A stretch of 64,000 nucleotides of DNA from Cruorifilaria tuberocauda. Its lineage: Eukaryota > Nematoda > Chromadorea > Rhabditida > Onchocercidae. The notes under the pieces are model-generated. The model ran no database searches. It was not told where the DNA came from and saw only the letters and a list, made by a program, of their open reading frames with translations. Each line of letters begins with the position of its first letter. Position 1 is the stretch's first letter. Made by a program: the position numbers and the translations under genes. The stretch is taken from contig JABVXU010000032.1 in NCBI GenBank assembly GCA_013365365.1, positions 62,001-126,000 of the forward strand. Reading direction: 5' to 3'. Below are positions 35,771 through 45,146 of the stretch, piece after piece.

Positions 35771-36667
35771 CTATATCTTCAATATCTTATCATCCGCACA
35801 TTCATCATATTCAATCTCAACTGTGGAATGCGCAATTTCAAACTTATTTAATAGCATTTTTTTTATCTCATATAAAATATCAGTGTGTTGTGCATCTTGT
35901 CTTACCTTAGCATGCATGGTAATTATAAAATAATTATCAGACAATGACCATGCATGTATGTGGTGCACGTCAATAACTTCAGGTAGCCTAGATACAATCT
36001 CGCTTTTTATCCCTTCGGCTGACACTCCTTCAGGAGTACCCTCAAGAAGAATATGACAAGAATTTTTAAGAATCTTATAGCCACTGCTTAGAATCACTAC
36101 ACTAACAAATACTGATAAAATAGGATCTACTATTTGCCACTCGGTTAGCATAATAATTATTGATGCAAGTATAGCAGCCACAGAGCCCAAAATATCACCT
36201 ATAACGTGTAATACAGCACTTTTTATGTTTATATTGCTTTCACACTTACTATGCAATATAAAAAAAACTACGACATTGGCAATCAGTCCAAGTGTAGCAA
36301 TAATTAACATTATTTTCCATTCGATATTGACTGGAAAAACAAATCTCTTTATTGACTCTATTATAATAATCAGTGAAATGAAGAATAAAGTTAAGCCATT
36401 GACAAATGCTGCAATTATCTGTAGCCTGTGATACCCATATGATCTTTGCAGATCAGACTTTTTGGATGAAAATTTATGCGCTATCCAACTCAAAACTAAA
36501 GCAAAGAGATCAATAAGCATATGCCCTGCGTCTGATAATAGAGCAAGTGAATGTGAAATTATTCCGCCAACTATTTCCATAAACATTGTTATTGCAACTA
36601 TTATTATAGAACGAATTAAGCGCTCAGACTCTGCTGCTGAATGTTTGCCATTGTGCACTGATATCAT
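35771..36667 (-). CDS. Cation diffusion facilitator (zinc/metal exporter)
   Basis: A CDF-family metal/proton antiporter of the inner membrane. It shows six membrane segments; metal-site motifs SDAGHMLID (HxxxD, segment 2) and HVIGDILGS (HxxxD, segment 5); and a cytoplasmic C-terminal domain with VHHIHAWSLSDNYFIITMHA. These put it in the ZitB/CzcD-like group exporting Zn2+ or Co2+. The open frame extends upstream into tRNA-Val, so the start must be internal; ATG 36667 is preferred because AAAGG lies six bases before it, with ATG 36682 as alternative. About 298 residues is normal. Confidence 0.9.
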   Translation of the reverse strand: MISVHNGKHSAAESERLIRSIIIVAITMFMEIVGGIISHSLALLSDAGHMLIDLFALVLSWIAHKFSSKKSDLQRSYGYHRLQIIAAFVNGLTLFFISLIIIIESIKRFVFPVNIEWKIMLIIATLGLIANVVVFFILHSKCESNINIKSAVLHVIGDILGSVAAILASIIIMLTEWQIVDPILSVFVSVVILSSGYKILKNSCHILLEGTPEGVSAEGIKSEIVSRLPEVIDVHHIHAWSLSDNYFIITMHAKVRQDAQHTDILYEIKKMLLNKFEIAHSTVEIEYDECADDKILKI

Positions 36668-36691
36668 ATAAAACCTTTTCATGGATAAAAG

Positions 36692-36764
36692 TGGGTAACA
36701 CTGGGCTCGAACCAGTGACCTTTTGCACGTCAAGCAAGTGCTCCACCAACTGAGCTAGTTACCC
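36692..36764 (-). tRNA. tRNA-Val(GAC)
   Basis: A cloverleaf with acceptor GGGTAAC/GTTACCC, D-arm TAGCTCAGTTGGTGGAGC, anticodon loop TTGACGT (anticodon GAC), T-arm ACTGG TTCGAGC CCAGT, discriminator A. The first anticodon-stem pair is a C-A mismatch (27-43). CCA is not encoded. It lies just upstream of the CDF gene on the same strand. Confidence 0.93.
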
Positions 36765-39263
36765 ATTGTTATTTTAGTATAGTTCTTTAGCATAATGAAA
36801 GTCAATTTACTTTTCAAGTATTATATATGTTATCCTATCTAATATAATTTAGCAATCTAGATGTAGAACTTTAGCTAAACTCTATGAGTTTACATAGATC
36901 AACTATTTACATCTTCTTGCTAAAATAGAAATTTGTGTTTCCTTTGTGAGATCATGTTAAAGTTGAAACATATATTTGAAAACTAAATACAAAACAGAAC
37001 ACAAAACATAAGTAGTCATATATTAAAACGAAATAGCAGCACTAAGCTATATAAAGATAAATTACAAGCAATAAGCAAAAGTATAGTAAACAATTTCAAC
37101 TTATTGAGAATGCAAGACTATAATGATCATGCATATTACGAACTAATTTGAAAAAACAATCCTTCCTCATTTGGGATAAACGACCTTTTAGAAAAAATAG
37201 CATACATTTGTTCGTAACAGATTAGCTACTATTCTTATATAGAGAGACAAAACGTTTTAAATTATAAAATGAACTTATCAAGAAACTGTATCTATAAATA
37301 TATGCTGATAAAGTCAATGTTATAGTTTCATGTATAAAAGCAAACTTAATCAACTATCAAATTATCAAGACTAGTTAAACTATAATGCATTTATAGATTC
37401 ATGTGCAAGAAGCTTATTATGTTGGATGCTCTTCAATTGCTTGAAAGGAAAAATTGAAGAACATACAAGAAAAAGTCTGAGTGATAATGTGGAGGAGCTA
37501 AGGAATTCTCAGAAGAAGATTATCAATAAAGCATGTATAGAGTATCTTAGAGATCTAGAAAATAAAGAATATAGCAGATGAAAAATATAATATTTTATAC
37601 ATGAAAGTCTCTGAGTAACTTGTACTCACTAGTATTAGTAATCAAATTAAAAATGTATAATAAATATGACATAACACCCAACAAAGAGTGAACTTGAAAG
37701 ACAATGAGGAAAATCTTAGGAAGAAACAAAATTAATCAAGTCCTATGAGTAAGAAACAGATTTACCATTTTATAGTAAAATAACTTTAAATGCTAACAAT
37801 GAATTTGACTTTCACATGATTTATTTCAGAACAAAAATTTATAGATCTCACTAACAAAAACGATGATGTCACCATCAAATGAAAGTCTTCTTAAGACTTT
37901 AGAAAGCACTTTAAAACCCTCTGATAGAATCCTTGGAATGAAGAAAGGTGGTAATAATCTACTTTTACCATATGGAACGTTTCTAACTTCAGATCATTCT
38001 TACTTGAGAAAAGAAAAGATATCAAAAATGTTCAAATAGTAGCTGCAATACTCATATACCATGTGGTGTTATACTGCCTTCAAACAATAATTATATCAGC
38101 AATTATAATTATATTATTAAGCATGAATTTGTTATACATTAATATTTCATTTAACTTTTAAGTCGGATCTTGCAGGTTTTTATAAAAGGTTTAGCAGAGG
38201 ATATTACATAATTAACAGAAAGAAAACAATTTATAATTTTGCAAAATTAGTTTGTGATAGGTATAAGAGAGCCTTGCCTCCCTAGAATGATAATTAAAGA
38301 AGTCAATAATCCTTATTGAACAGGTACAATATATCACACATATTTGAATAAACTTATCCAAATTTTTTGATAGCTTGCTTATGCAGAACAGAATATAGAA
38401 AAACTCTGAATGGTTTCCTTTATTTTAAGGATCTGATGAGAACGCCCTATCTAAGGTGAAGCAAAGACAATTCAAAAAGGAAGGCTATTTTCTAATTTGG
38501 TAAGGACCAACTTCAAGTGCTGAAGATAAGAACATTAGGTTTTACCACTCAAGCTGAACAATAAACAGTAGTTGATAAAGGAGACAAATTACAACTTGGC
38601 ATTTCAAAAGAAGAACTTGAAGATATATCTAAAGTTTATTCTATTAATCTGTTTCGGAGTCTAGAAACATCTTAAAAAAAGAAATACTTTAATAAATTAA
38701 GAGCAGAAAACTGTGTTAGTTAAAAGGAATAACATAAGAACAGAAAAGAGCTCTACTATGACCAAGCTTTAAGGAAAAAGCATAGGTAAACATTACTACA
38801 CTTTATAGTAACATAAAAGCCTCGTTCAACAATACTGAAGAATAGAGAAGCAATTTCCTTATTAAAGTTTTAGCCAAGCTACATGCACTAAATTATAAAG
38901 TTAGTACCTTGCAGAAAGATAAATTCTATTAAAAGAAACAGTAAATTCATAATTTATGACTGTGATGCAAAAAAGCTTTCAATACTACATGAAGATGCAG
39001 CCTTCATTGAGGTAACAAAGTGCTAATAGCTATAGATTCGCCGCTATAACTAACGAAAATTGAGAAGCAATACCAAGAATATAACTCATATTTAAAGAAA
39101 AACTTAACACAAAGTACTCAATTACAGAAGCGCTTAATCTACCATAAGTAGAATTGCATCTAACAAACACACAAAGAGCTACTGCTTAAATGCGGTAACT
39201 CCTCGTGTGTGGAGGTCATACTAACCAAGTATAAGCTTTATAGGGTTACACATTTTTTTGGTA
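36765..39263. other. 2.5-kb gap with scattered plus-strand coding remnants
   Basis: No intact gene. Many short plus-strand frames look like former protein. Around 37375-37566 there is a 64-codon frame with GKIEEHTRKSLSDNVEELRN and IINKACIEYLRDLE. Near 37695 lies NLKDNEENLRKKQ. At about 38580-38675 is LQLGISKEELEDISKVYS. All are Lys/Glu-rich and end in stops. The density on one strand suggests one or more long, decayed genes for helical proteins. The 58-codon ORF at 37863-38039 is listed separately. Confidence 0.4.
37863..38039 (+). other. 58-codon ORF, possible small gene or remnant
   Basis: It starts ATG ATG and runs to TAG, with a protein-like composition (SLLKTLESTLKPSDRILG, LLLPYGTFLTSDHSYLRKEK). 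The frame stays open six codons upstream of the first ATG, and no clear ribosome binding site precedes it, so it may be a fragment of a larger decayed gene. No family recognised. Confidence 0.3.
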
Positions 39264-40160
39264 TTAGCAAGAATTATAATAATGTAGCACAGCTTTGCGT
39301 ATTGCCAATCCAAACTCAATCTGTTGTAAAATAACACAATCTGCTATATCGCTGCTAATTTCAACTCCTCTATTCATTGGTCCTGGATGCATAACAATCA
39401 CATCTGGTTTTGCATATGACAACTTCTGTGAATCAAGACCATACAAATGAAAATATTCTCTCTCTGAAGAAATAAAGCATCCATTATTCATGCGCTCTTT
39501 CTGCAACCTCAAAAGCATAATTACATCAGCACCTTTTATGCCTTCAACCAATGAATAATAAATTGAATCTACTTCATAAAAATGTCTGCAAATCAAAGTC
39601 GGTGGTGCAATCAAGCATATTTTTGCTCCAAGCATTTTTAGTAATCTTATATTTGACCTTGCAACTCTGCTGTGCAGAATATCTCCACATATTGCAATTT
39701 TTAAGTTCTTTATTTGATTTTTATGATTTCTGATAACAAAATAATCGGTAAGAGCCTGAGTAGGATGTTCACTACTACCAGTACCTGCATTAATTAGTGA
39801 ACAGTTAATATATTGAGCTAACACATCAAGGATATCGCTATCTTTTTGCCTAATCACCATGTAATCAGGACTCATCGCATTTAACGTTCTAATCATATCC
39901 TTCAATCCTTCTCCCTTATTAATAGAAGAAGAATTCATTGGTAAGGTCACAACATTTGCTCCAAGGCTTTTTGCTGCTATTTCAAAGGACACGAGTGTGC
40001 GTGTTGAGTTTTCAAAGAATAAATTTATCACTGTCTTATTTTTTAAAACATGGCAATTTGCAACTTTATCTTTCAGATATTGACTAGCTAGTTTTATTAT
40101 ATTTTCTACATCATCAATCGTAAGATCTCGTATTCTTAATAAGTTCTTTCTATTGCTCAT
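39264..40160 (-). CDS. pyrB: Aspartate carbamoyltransferase catalytic subunit
   Basis: PyrB joins carbamoyl phosphate and aspartate, the committed step of pyrimidine synthesis. The carbamoyl phosphate loop FFENSTRTLVSFE (STRT) is intact, as are the HPTQALTDY motif, the SSSINKGEGLKDM loop, ICGDILHSRVARSN and the final MHPGPMNRGVEI (aspartate-binding). The 298-residue length is normal. No pyrI or pyrC lies beside it; it stands alone between two decayed regions. Confidence 0.95.
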   Translation of the reverse strand: MSNRKNLLRIRDLTIDDVENIIKLASQYLKDKVANCHVLKNKTVINLFFENSTRTLVSFEIAAKSLGANVVTLPMNSSSINKGEGLKDMIRTLNAMSPDYMVIRQKDSDILDVLAQYINCSLINAGTGSSEHPTQALTDYFVIRNHKNQIKNLKIAICGDILHSRVARSNIRLLKMLGAKICLIAPPTLICRHFYEVDSIYYSLVEGIKGADVIMLLRLQKERMNNGCFISSEREYFHLYGLDSQKLSYAKPDVIVMHPGPMNRGVEISSDIADCVILQQIEFGLAIRKAVLHYYNSC

Positions 40161-40765
40161 ATCTTCTTAAGATAAAGTTGTAATTGAATTTATTCAACTT
40201 TCTTATTACCTACCTTTGATAGCCCATTCATAAAAATTATGGATCAATTCTATTCATTATATCGAAAAACTTGTATTAACTGACAATTAGCGTTCCAATT
40301 TTATTGGAATAAGTAGATTAACAATAAAAGCAAAACTGAAAAAGATAATGAAGTCAGTTTGAAAACAAGATTCAGAGTTTTATTCTGCGAAGAATGGCAC
40401 TTACAGTTGCGTTACTTATGGTTCTACCTAGCTATTGATCTCTAGTATAGCTAACCTCCAGTACAAGTAATTATAGAATATCAACGGAAAAGCGACAAAA
40501 TTCTACTAATAATGAATCTGATGTACTTTCCTTACAACGGTAAGTAAAAAAAAGTGTAGAAGATCATTAAAAAACATCCCAACCCAAGTTGGTTACTTTG
40601 CAAAGAGAACTTTAGTGTTGCAACTTGTTTTTATCTGCGTAATTATTTTTGCATTCTAAGGTAAGCTAAGATAATGATAAATTTTTCTTGCAAACAAGGC
40701 TTACACACAAAAGCCCTAGTTGACAAAGAACAAGATAACAAAAAACCTGCCTAGGCGAACTATTT

Positions 40766-41257
40766 TTATTTACATTCATCAGCCTTCATGACACTTTCAA
40801 GCAGTATTTCAAGATTTACAGGAAGTAGTCGCTTTGCAAACAAAGCCTCAAAATTCTATAAATACACTACAAGTTCCAACACCTTCAATAATATAATTAT
40901 TCCTGATTTTAGGCAAAATTCCTTAGCTTTCCTGCTTACAAAAAACTCCAATAAAGCCACAGTATTTTCTCTATCCTTTCCTTCTTTTATGCTGTTTCAC
41001 AATAATATTTACCATAATACCATTATTATTGATTATGCCAAAATTCTTAGCTTATCTGCATCATCATTTCCATGTCCATTTTTATATGAAAAATTCTTGC
41101 AAAGTAACATCTACTTACTACTGCAACACCCCCTTTACTACAGGGAACTCTACAGCATAAATCTAACAGCACCACTACCGCTTATTTTTCTTGCCACATT
41201 TTCTGTAATTTTGCTAAAATATTCCTTTATTTCCTCAAAATCATCTTTCGCAATCAT
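40766..41257 (-). pseudogene. Decayed minus-strand gene with about eight in-frame stops
   Basis: From ATG 41257 one minus-strand frame keeps a protein-like texture to TAA at 40766 without frameshift: IAKDDFEEIKEYFSKITEN at the start, KNGHGNDDADKLRILA in the middle, and RENTVALLEFFVSRKAKE and PVNLEILLESVMKADE near the end. About eight in-frame stop codons fall in between. Other minus frames also carry short plausible stretches, so some small shifts cannot be excluded. The end weakly recalls C-terminal domains of clamp-loader subunits, but this is not relied on. The 161-codon open frame on the plus strand (40788-41273) is explained as its antisense shadow. The 600 bases to the left (40161-40765) hold nothing recognised. 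Confidence 0.4.
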
Positions 41258-41277
41258 AAAAAATAATCAATAATAGG

Positions 41278-42790
41278 TTATATGGACCTATAAAAGAGTG
41301 TACTAATGTCTCCCTTCCATTTCATTTCATTTGCTAAATTTTCATAAGTGTTCAACTCCTTAGCATCTATTAAAACTTCATTGGAAACTAATATTCCAGT
41401 TCTTTTTGTAAAATCAAACCAACAATTACTATTATCTCTAAATTTTACTGATATAGCATTTTTTAACCTCTGAATCCACTTTCGGTAGTGGATAACTTTC
41501 TTCTTTAAAAAATTGAACTTGCTACGTTTACAGCTAAAAGTAAGTCAGCGCCTTACCAACATTTTCTATAGATGAAAGTAGATGAGAACAACCAGTTCCA
41601 TCACTTTTGTATAAAAAGCAATAATCATTAATACAATTACTACCATGGATATTAATATTAAATTTTTCATAACTGAATGCAATGCTCTCTGGAGTTAAAA
41701 GCACCTAAATAGTAAAACTATAGCAAGAGTGAAATTTATTTAACAACAAAAATTTTGATGATTTTTAAATTAACTATGAGCATTAACATTGCACAGGAAA
41801 TCTACTCCCTATACAGTACTTTGACAAGTATAAGGTTGGAACTATGATTTGCTCAAGCTTCAAATTCTGCTTTGGCTCATTTACTGTAGTATCCGTAAGC
41901 ACTTTATATTTTTTATTTAACCTTGATAAAGACTCACATACCATTCTCATGGTAATCTCTCTTGAAAAGATATTAAGAATAGTACAATTTTCTTCTTTAT
42001 AGTAATATATGGCTAAGGTACGTGATTAATATAAGTATAGCTTAGCCTACAGCAACAACAAACCTATATTCTAATTCAGAAGACTTTAATCAGATCTTTT
42101 CATGTTATTGACATCACTTATTGTAAGCAATTCTAAAAAAAGCACTATATTTGTAGCAACCATATCGCTACATCAATTAACAATACAGTAAATACTAGAC
42201 TATATTGAGGATAATTTTTTTAGTTTTGCAATTGCTTCGTTTTGTTGATGTCAACAAATTCTGTTTTACCACTCCAAATGTTAAACTAAAAATTTGAATG
42301 AGCTTCATTGCTGTATTTTATCACAGATTTCATAGCCTCACCATTATCTGATATCTCACATCTTAGCAAAAACTTTCATCCGAATTTTTTTAAAGTTAAT
42401 ATTCTTCGGTGTTTCTAAATTATTTTTTATTGCCAAAAATACCAGGCTAGTGCAAGTGAGAAGCAAATAAAATGATTGAAGTAAGAAATCCCTTCCACTG
42501 CACGATACATTTCACTTAGCAAGGTCTTTTTTTCTTTTATCTGAATTGATTAAAGAAGTTATTAGGTATGATTAACTATTTTCAATGCTATTACCCTTTC
42601 CACAAAGGGAAGTAATATTGCTTTTTGAAGCACTGATTTTCCCAAGCTATGACCAATTATTCTTATAGATAATGAATCTTGGAGTTTTTACCTCACTCAC
42701 TCCATTTCATGGCCTGATTTGTTGAATAGATTTGTAAATTGTGAATTTTAACTGCATCACATTTTTGGAAATGCTTGTCTAGATACTGGC
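41278..42790 (-). pseudogene. Decayed alpha/beta hydrolase (lipase-like) gene
   Basis: Several long minus-strand fragments in changing frames line up head to tail. At 42562-42687 one reads SIRIIGHSLGKSVLQKA, the nucleophile elbow GHSLG preceded by a hydrophobic strand, as in lipases. A fragment with KTLLSEMYRAVEGISYF follows near 42480, then an 80-codon open frame at 41783-42025 (with LEQIIVPTLYLSKY), a 56-codon frame at 41534-41704 and an 88-codon frame at 41278-41544 ending in TAA. The last two join by one small frameshift. Total span fits a protein of roughly 500 residues. Substrate and start are unknown. Confidence 0.5.
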
Positions 42791-42949
42791 ATAGCTCATT
42801 ATATCACCTCATTATTTTAACTTGCTAGCTTAAAAAGTTAGCATCACCTTGTTTTTTTGCATACAGACCTTTATAACAGTTACTGATATGTTAGGGACAC
42901 TGTAGCTATTTATGGCTAGTAAATACTAACTTAAAGATAAATATAAAAT

Positions 42950-43744
42950 TCAGTATAAGAACTGTCTATCAAAGATCCTTTCATCCAATGAATAATCTTT
43001 GTCAAAAAGTAGAGTAACTGTGTTTTCATGGTCTTTCTGTATTTTTATTTGCGATATATCATGAAACTCTTTATAATCTGATACTACAAGTGCAGGGCGA
43101 TTTTCTACGTCATTAATGTCAATTTGCACTATTGTATCATTTGAAATTAATGCTCCATTCCAACATCTTGGGTAGTAACTATTGATGGAAGTTAGCGCAA
43201 GTAAGTTCGAGTTTAGCGGCAAGATCGAACCGCCAGCAGAGAAGTTATATGCAGTGCTCCCTATGGGAGTAGACAATATTATTCCATCACCTCTAAATCT
43301 TTTCATCTTTAGCTTATCATTTATAATAATATTCATCTCTACTATTTGGTTTGTTTTTCTAAAGACATATACCTCATTTACTGCTATGTAATGATATCTT
43401 TTGCCGCTTGTACTTATAGCTTCCATTTTTAACAAAGTTAACTGAGCTGAAGTTGCATACTCTATATGGTTAATCAAATCCTCACTACAACTAAAACATT
43501 TGTTCATTAAGAAACCTACATTGCCAGTATTTGTTCCATACACATGCATGCTTTTATTTTCTATAACGTAATTATGTAAAGTACGTAGCATGAAACCATC
43601 ACCACCAACAACTATTAATAAATCAAACTCAAGCTTACTCTCTTCTGTTATATTGACAAAATTAAGCTTCTGTAATAGCTTAGACACCTTTTGCGATTTC
43701 GGTGATAGAGAAGCAACATAGCCTATATTTTTGTATTTATACAT
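42950..43744 (-). CDS. nadK: NAD kinase
   Basis: NadK phosphorylates NAD to NADP. The catalytic GGDGFMLRTL motif (GGDG, about 47) is present, followed by GTNTGNVGFL (NTG-x-x-G-F-L), the RGDGIILSTPIGSTAYNFSAGG segment and TSINSY-PRCW, equivalent to the usual TPI-PH region. 264 residues is within the alphaproteobacterial range. It is 33 bases downstream of rpmE and co-directional. Confidence 0.93.
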   Translation of the reverse strand: MYKYKNIGYVASLSPKSQKVSKLLQKLNFVNITEESKLEFDLLIVVGGDGFMLRTLHNYVIENKSMHVYGTNTGNVGFLMNKCFSCSEDLINHIEYATSAQLTLLKMEAISTSGKRYHYIAVNEVYVFRKTNQIVEMNIIINDKLKMKRFRGDGIILSTPIGSTAYNFSAGGSILPLNSNLLALTSINSYYPRCWNGALISNDTIVQIDINDVENRPALVVSDYKEFHDISQIKIQKDHENTVTLLFDKDYSLDERIFDRQFLY

Positions 43745-43777
43745 GCTTCAGTCAGTTCTCAAAAATAAGAAGGGAGA

Positions 43778-43990
43778 TTAGAAAATATTACCATATCTAT
43801 CATTAAATTTAGCTAATTTGCTAGTTCTACTTGCAGATTCACCAGTTAAACTTCCAGTCCATGCAGGATGAGTTAGAGGATCTCTATCAAGTCTTATCTT
43901 ATCACCTTCCTTTCCATAAGTAGAATAAGTCTCAAATTCTTGACCGTTTGTCATAATTATAGTAATTTTATGGTAATCAACTTTTATCAT
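43778..43990 (-). CDS. rpmE: 50S ribosomal protein L31
   Basis: A 70-residue L31. It matches the alphaproteobacterial type with HKITIIMTNGQEFETYSTYG near the start and LDRDPLTHPAWTG in the middle, then a C-terminal KFNDRYGNIF. It lacks the zinc-binding Cys pairs of zinc-type L31. The start ATG is followed by the family-typical K-x-D-Y-H. Confidence 0.93.
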   Translation of the reverse strand: MIKVDYHKITIIMTNGQEFETYSTYGKEGDKIRLDRDPLTHPAWTGSLTGESASRTSKLAKFNDRYGNIF

Positions 43991-44117
43991 TGCCTCTTAC
44001 AAATCATTGGTTTATTAACATAATAGTGAATTGAATTCACTAAGTCAATTAGTATTCCAAATATTGACAAAAACCAAATAATGTAGTCTTCTTAATATAA
44101 AAAGAAAAAGTAATTTT

Positions 44118-45113
44118 ATGATTTTTGCTTTTCCTGGTCAGGGCTCCCAATTTATAGGAATGGGAAAAAGCTTATATAGTGAGTTTTTAGTTGCAAGGCA
44201 GGTATTCAATGAAGTTGATAACATACTAGATAGAAAGTTATCTAATTTAATTTTTGATGGTTCTATTGAAGAACTTACCATTACAGAAAATGCTCAACCT
44301 GCTATAATGGCAGTATCAATTGCAATACTACGTGCTATGGAGTATGTGCTTGGTAGACATATTTTCTCTGATCAAAACGCTAAATATGTTTGTGGGCATT
44401 CAGTTGGTGAGTATACAGCACTATGTGCTGCAGGCGCATTGACTCTTGAATCTGCAATCAAGCTGCTGAGGGTTCGCAGCAAAGCAATGCATGATGCATC
44501 ATTGAAATGTAAAGGAGGAATGGTTGCATTATTAGGTGCAGAAATCAGCGAAGTAGAAGATATATTGGAATCAGCTCAAATTGATTCAATTTGTGAAATT
44601 GCAAATGATAATGGTGGTGGGCAAGTAGTAGTTAGCGGTACTGTAGAAGCTCTTGAAATGCTACCTAATTTGCTCAAAAATACAAGTGTGAAAAAATTAA
44701 TTAAGTTGCAAGTTAGTGGTCCTTTTCACTCATCTCTTATGAAACCTGCTGATGAAGAATTCTTAAAATTCTTAGAAAATATTAAGATAACTCGTCCTTT
44801 AATTCCTTTTGTATCAAATGTTACAGCTAAAGAGGAAAGTAATCCCAAAGTCATAAAAGCTTTACTTGCCAAGCAAATCATAAGTAAAGTTAGATGGAAA
44901 GAGATGATCTTGTATATGTTAAAACGCGGAACCAATAAATTTATTGAAATTGGGCCTAATAAAGTTTTATCTAACCTGGTAAAAAGAATTGATAAATCCA
45001 TCAGTATAAAAAACGTAAGCAGTATTAACGTAAGCAGTATTAGTGATATTAATAATTTTTTTAATAAGTCATTAGTGTTAACAGAGAAAACTTTAAGAAT
45101 TAGTTTTAGCTAA
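44118..45113 (+). CDS. fabD: Malonyl-CoA:ACP transacylase FabD
   Basis: FabD loads malonyl units onto acyl carrier protein for fatty acid synthesis. Motifs are FPGQGSQ at the start, the active-site GHSVGEYTAL (Ser, about 95), QVSGPFHSSLM (catalytic His) and EIGPNKVLSNLVKRI near the end. At 331 residues it is slightly longer than E. coli FabD (309); the extra is at the C terminus, where a five-residue unit NVSSI is duplicated by a 15-bp tandem repeat. It converges on gpmI with 33 bases between the stops. Confidence 0.95.
   Translation: MIFAFPGQGSQFIGMGKSLYSEFLVARQVFNEVDNILDRKLSNLIFDGSIEELTITENAQPAIMAVSIAILRAMEYVLGRHIFSDQNAKYVCGHSVGEYTALCAAGALTLESAIKLLRVRSKAMHDASLKCKGGMVALLGAEISEVEDILESAQIDSICEIANDNGGGQVVVSGTVEALEMLPNLLKNTSVKKLIKLQVSGPFHSSLMKPADEEFLKFLENIKITRPLIPFVSNVTAKEESNPKVIKALLAKQIISKVRWKEMILYMLKRGTNKFIEIGPNKVLSNLVKRIDKSISIKNVSSINVSSISDINNFFNKSLVLTEKTLRISFS
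45012..45041. repeat. 15-bp tandem duplication in fabD
   Basis: AACGTAAGCAGTATT occurs twice in a row, without mismatch, and adds five residues (NVSSI) in frame near the FabD C terminus, outside the catalytic core. Confidence 0.9.
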
Positions 45114-45146
45114 TATTAGCATAATTAGGTACAGGCAAAAACATGA

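Noticed and set aside
40788..41273. A 161-codon plus-strand ORF
   Set aside because: Its Ser/Phe/Leu/Ile-rich composition is typical of antisense reading, it has no recognisable family, and the minus strand opposite has protein-like texture; it is reported as a shadow of a decayed gene, with the alternative noted.
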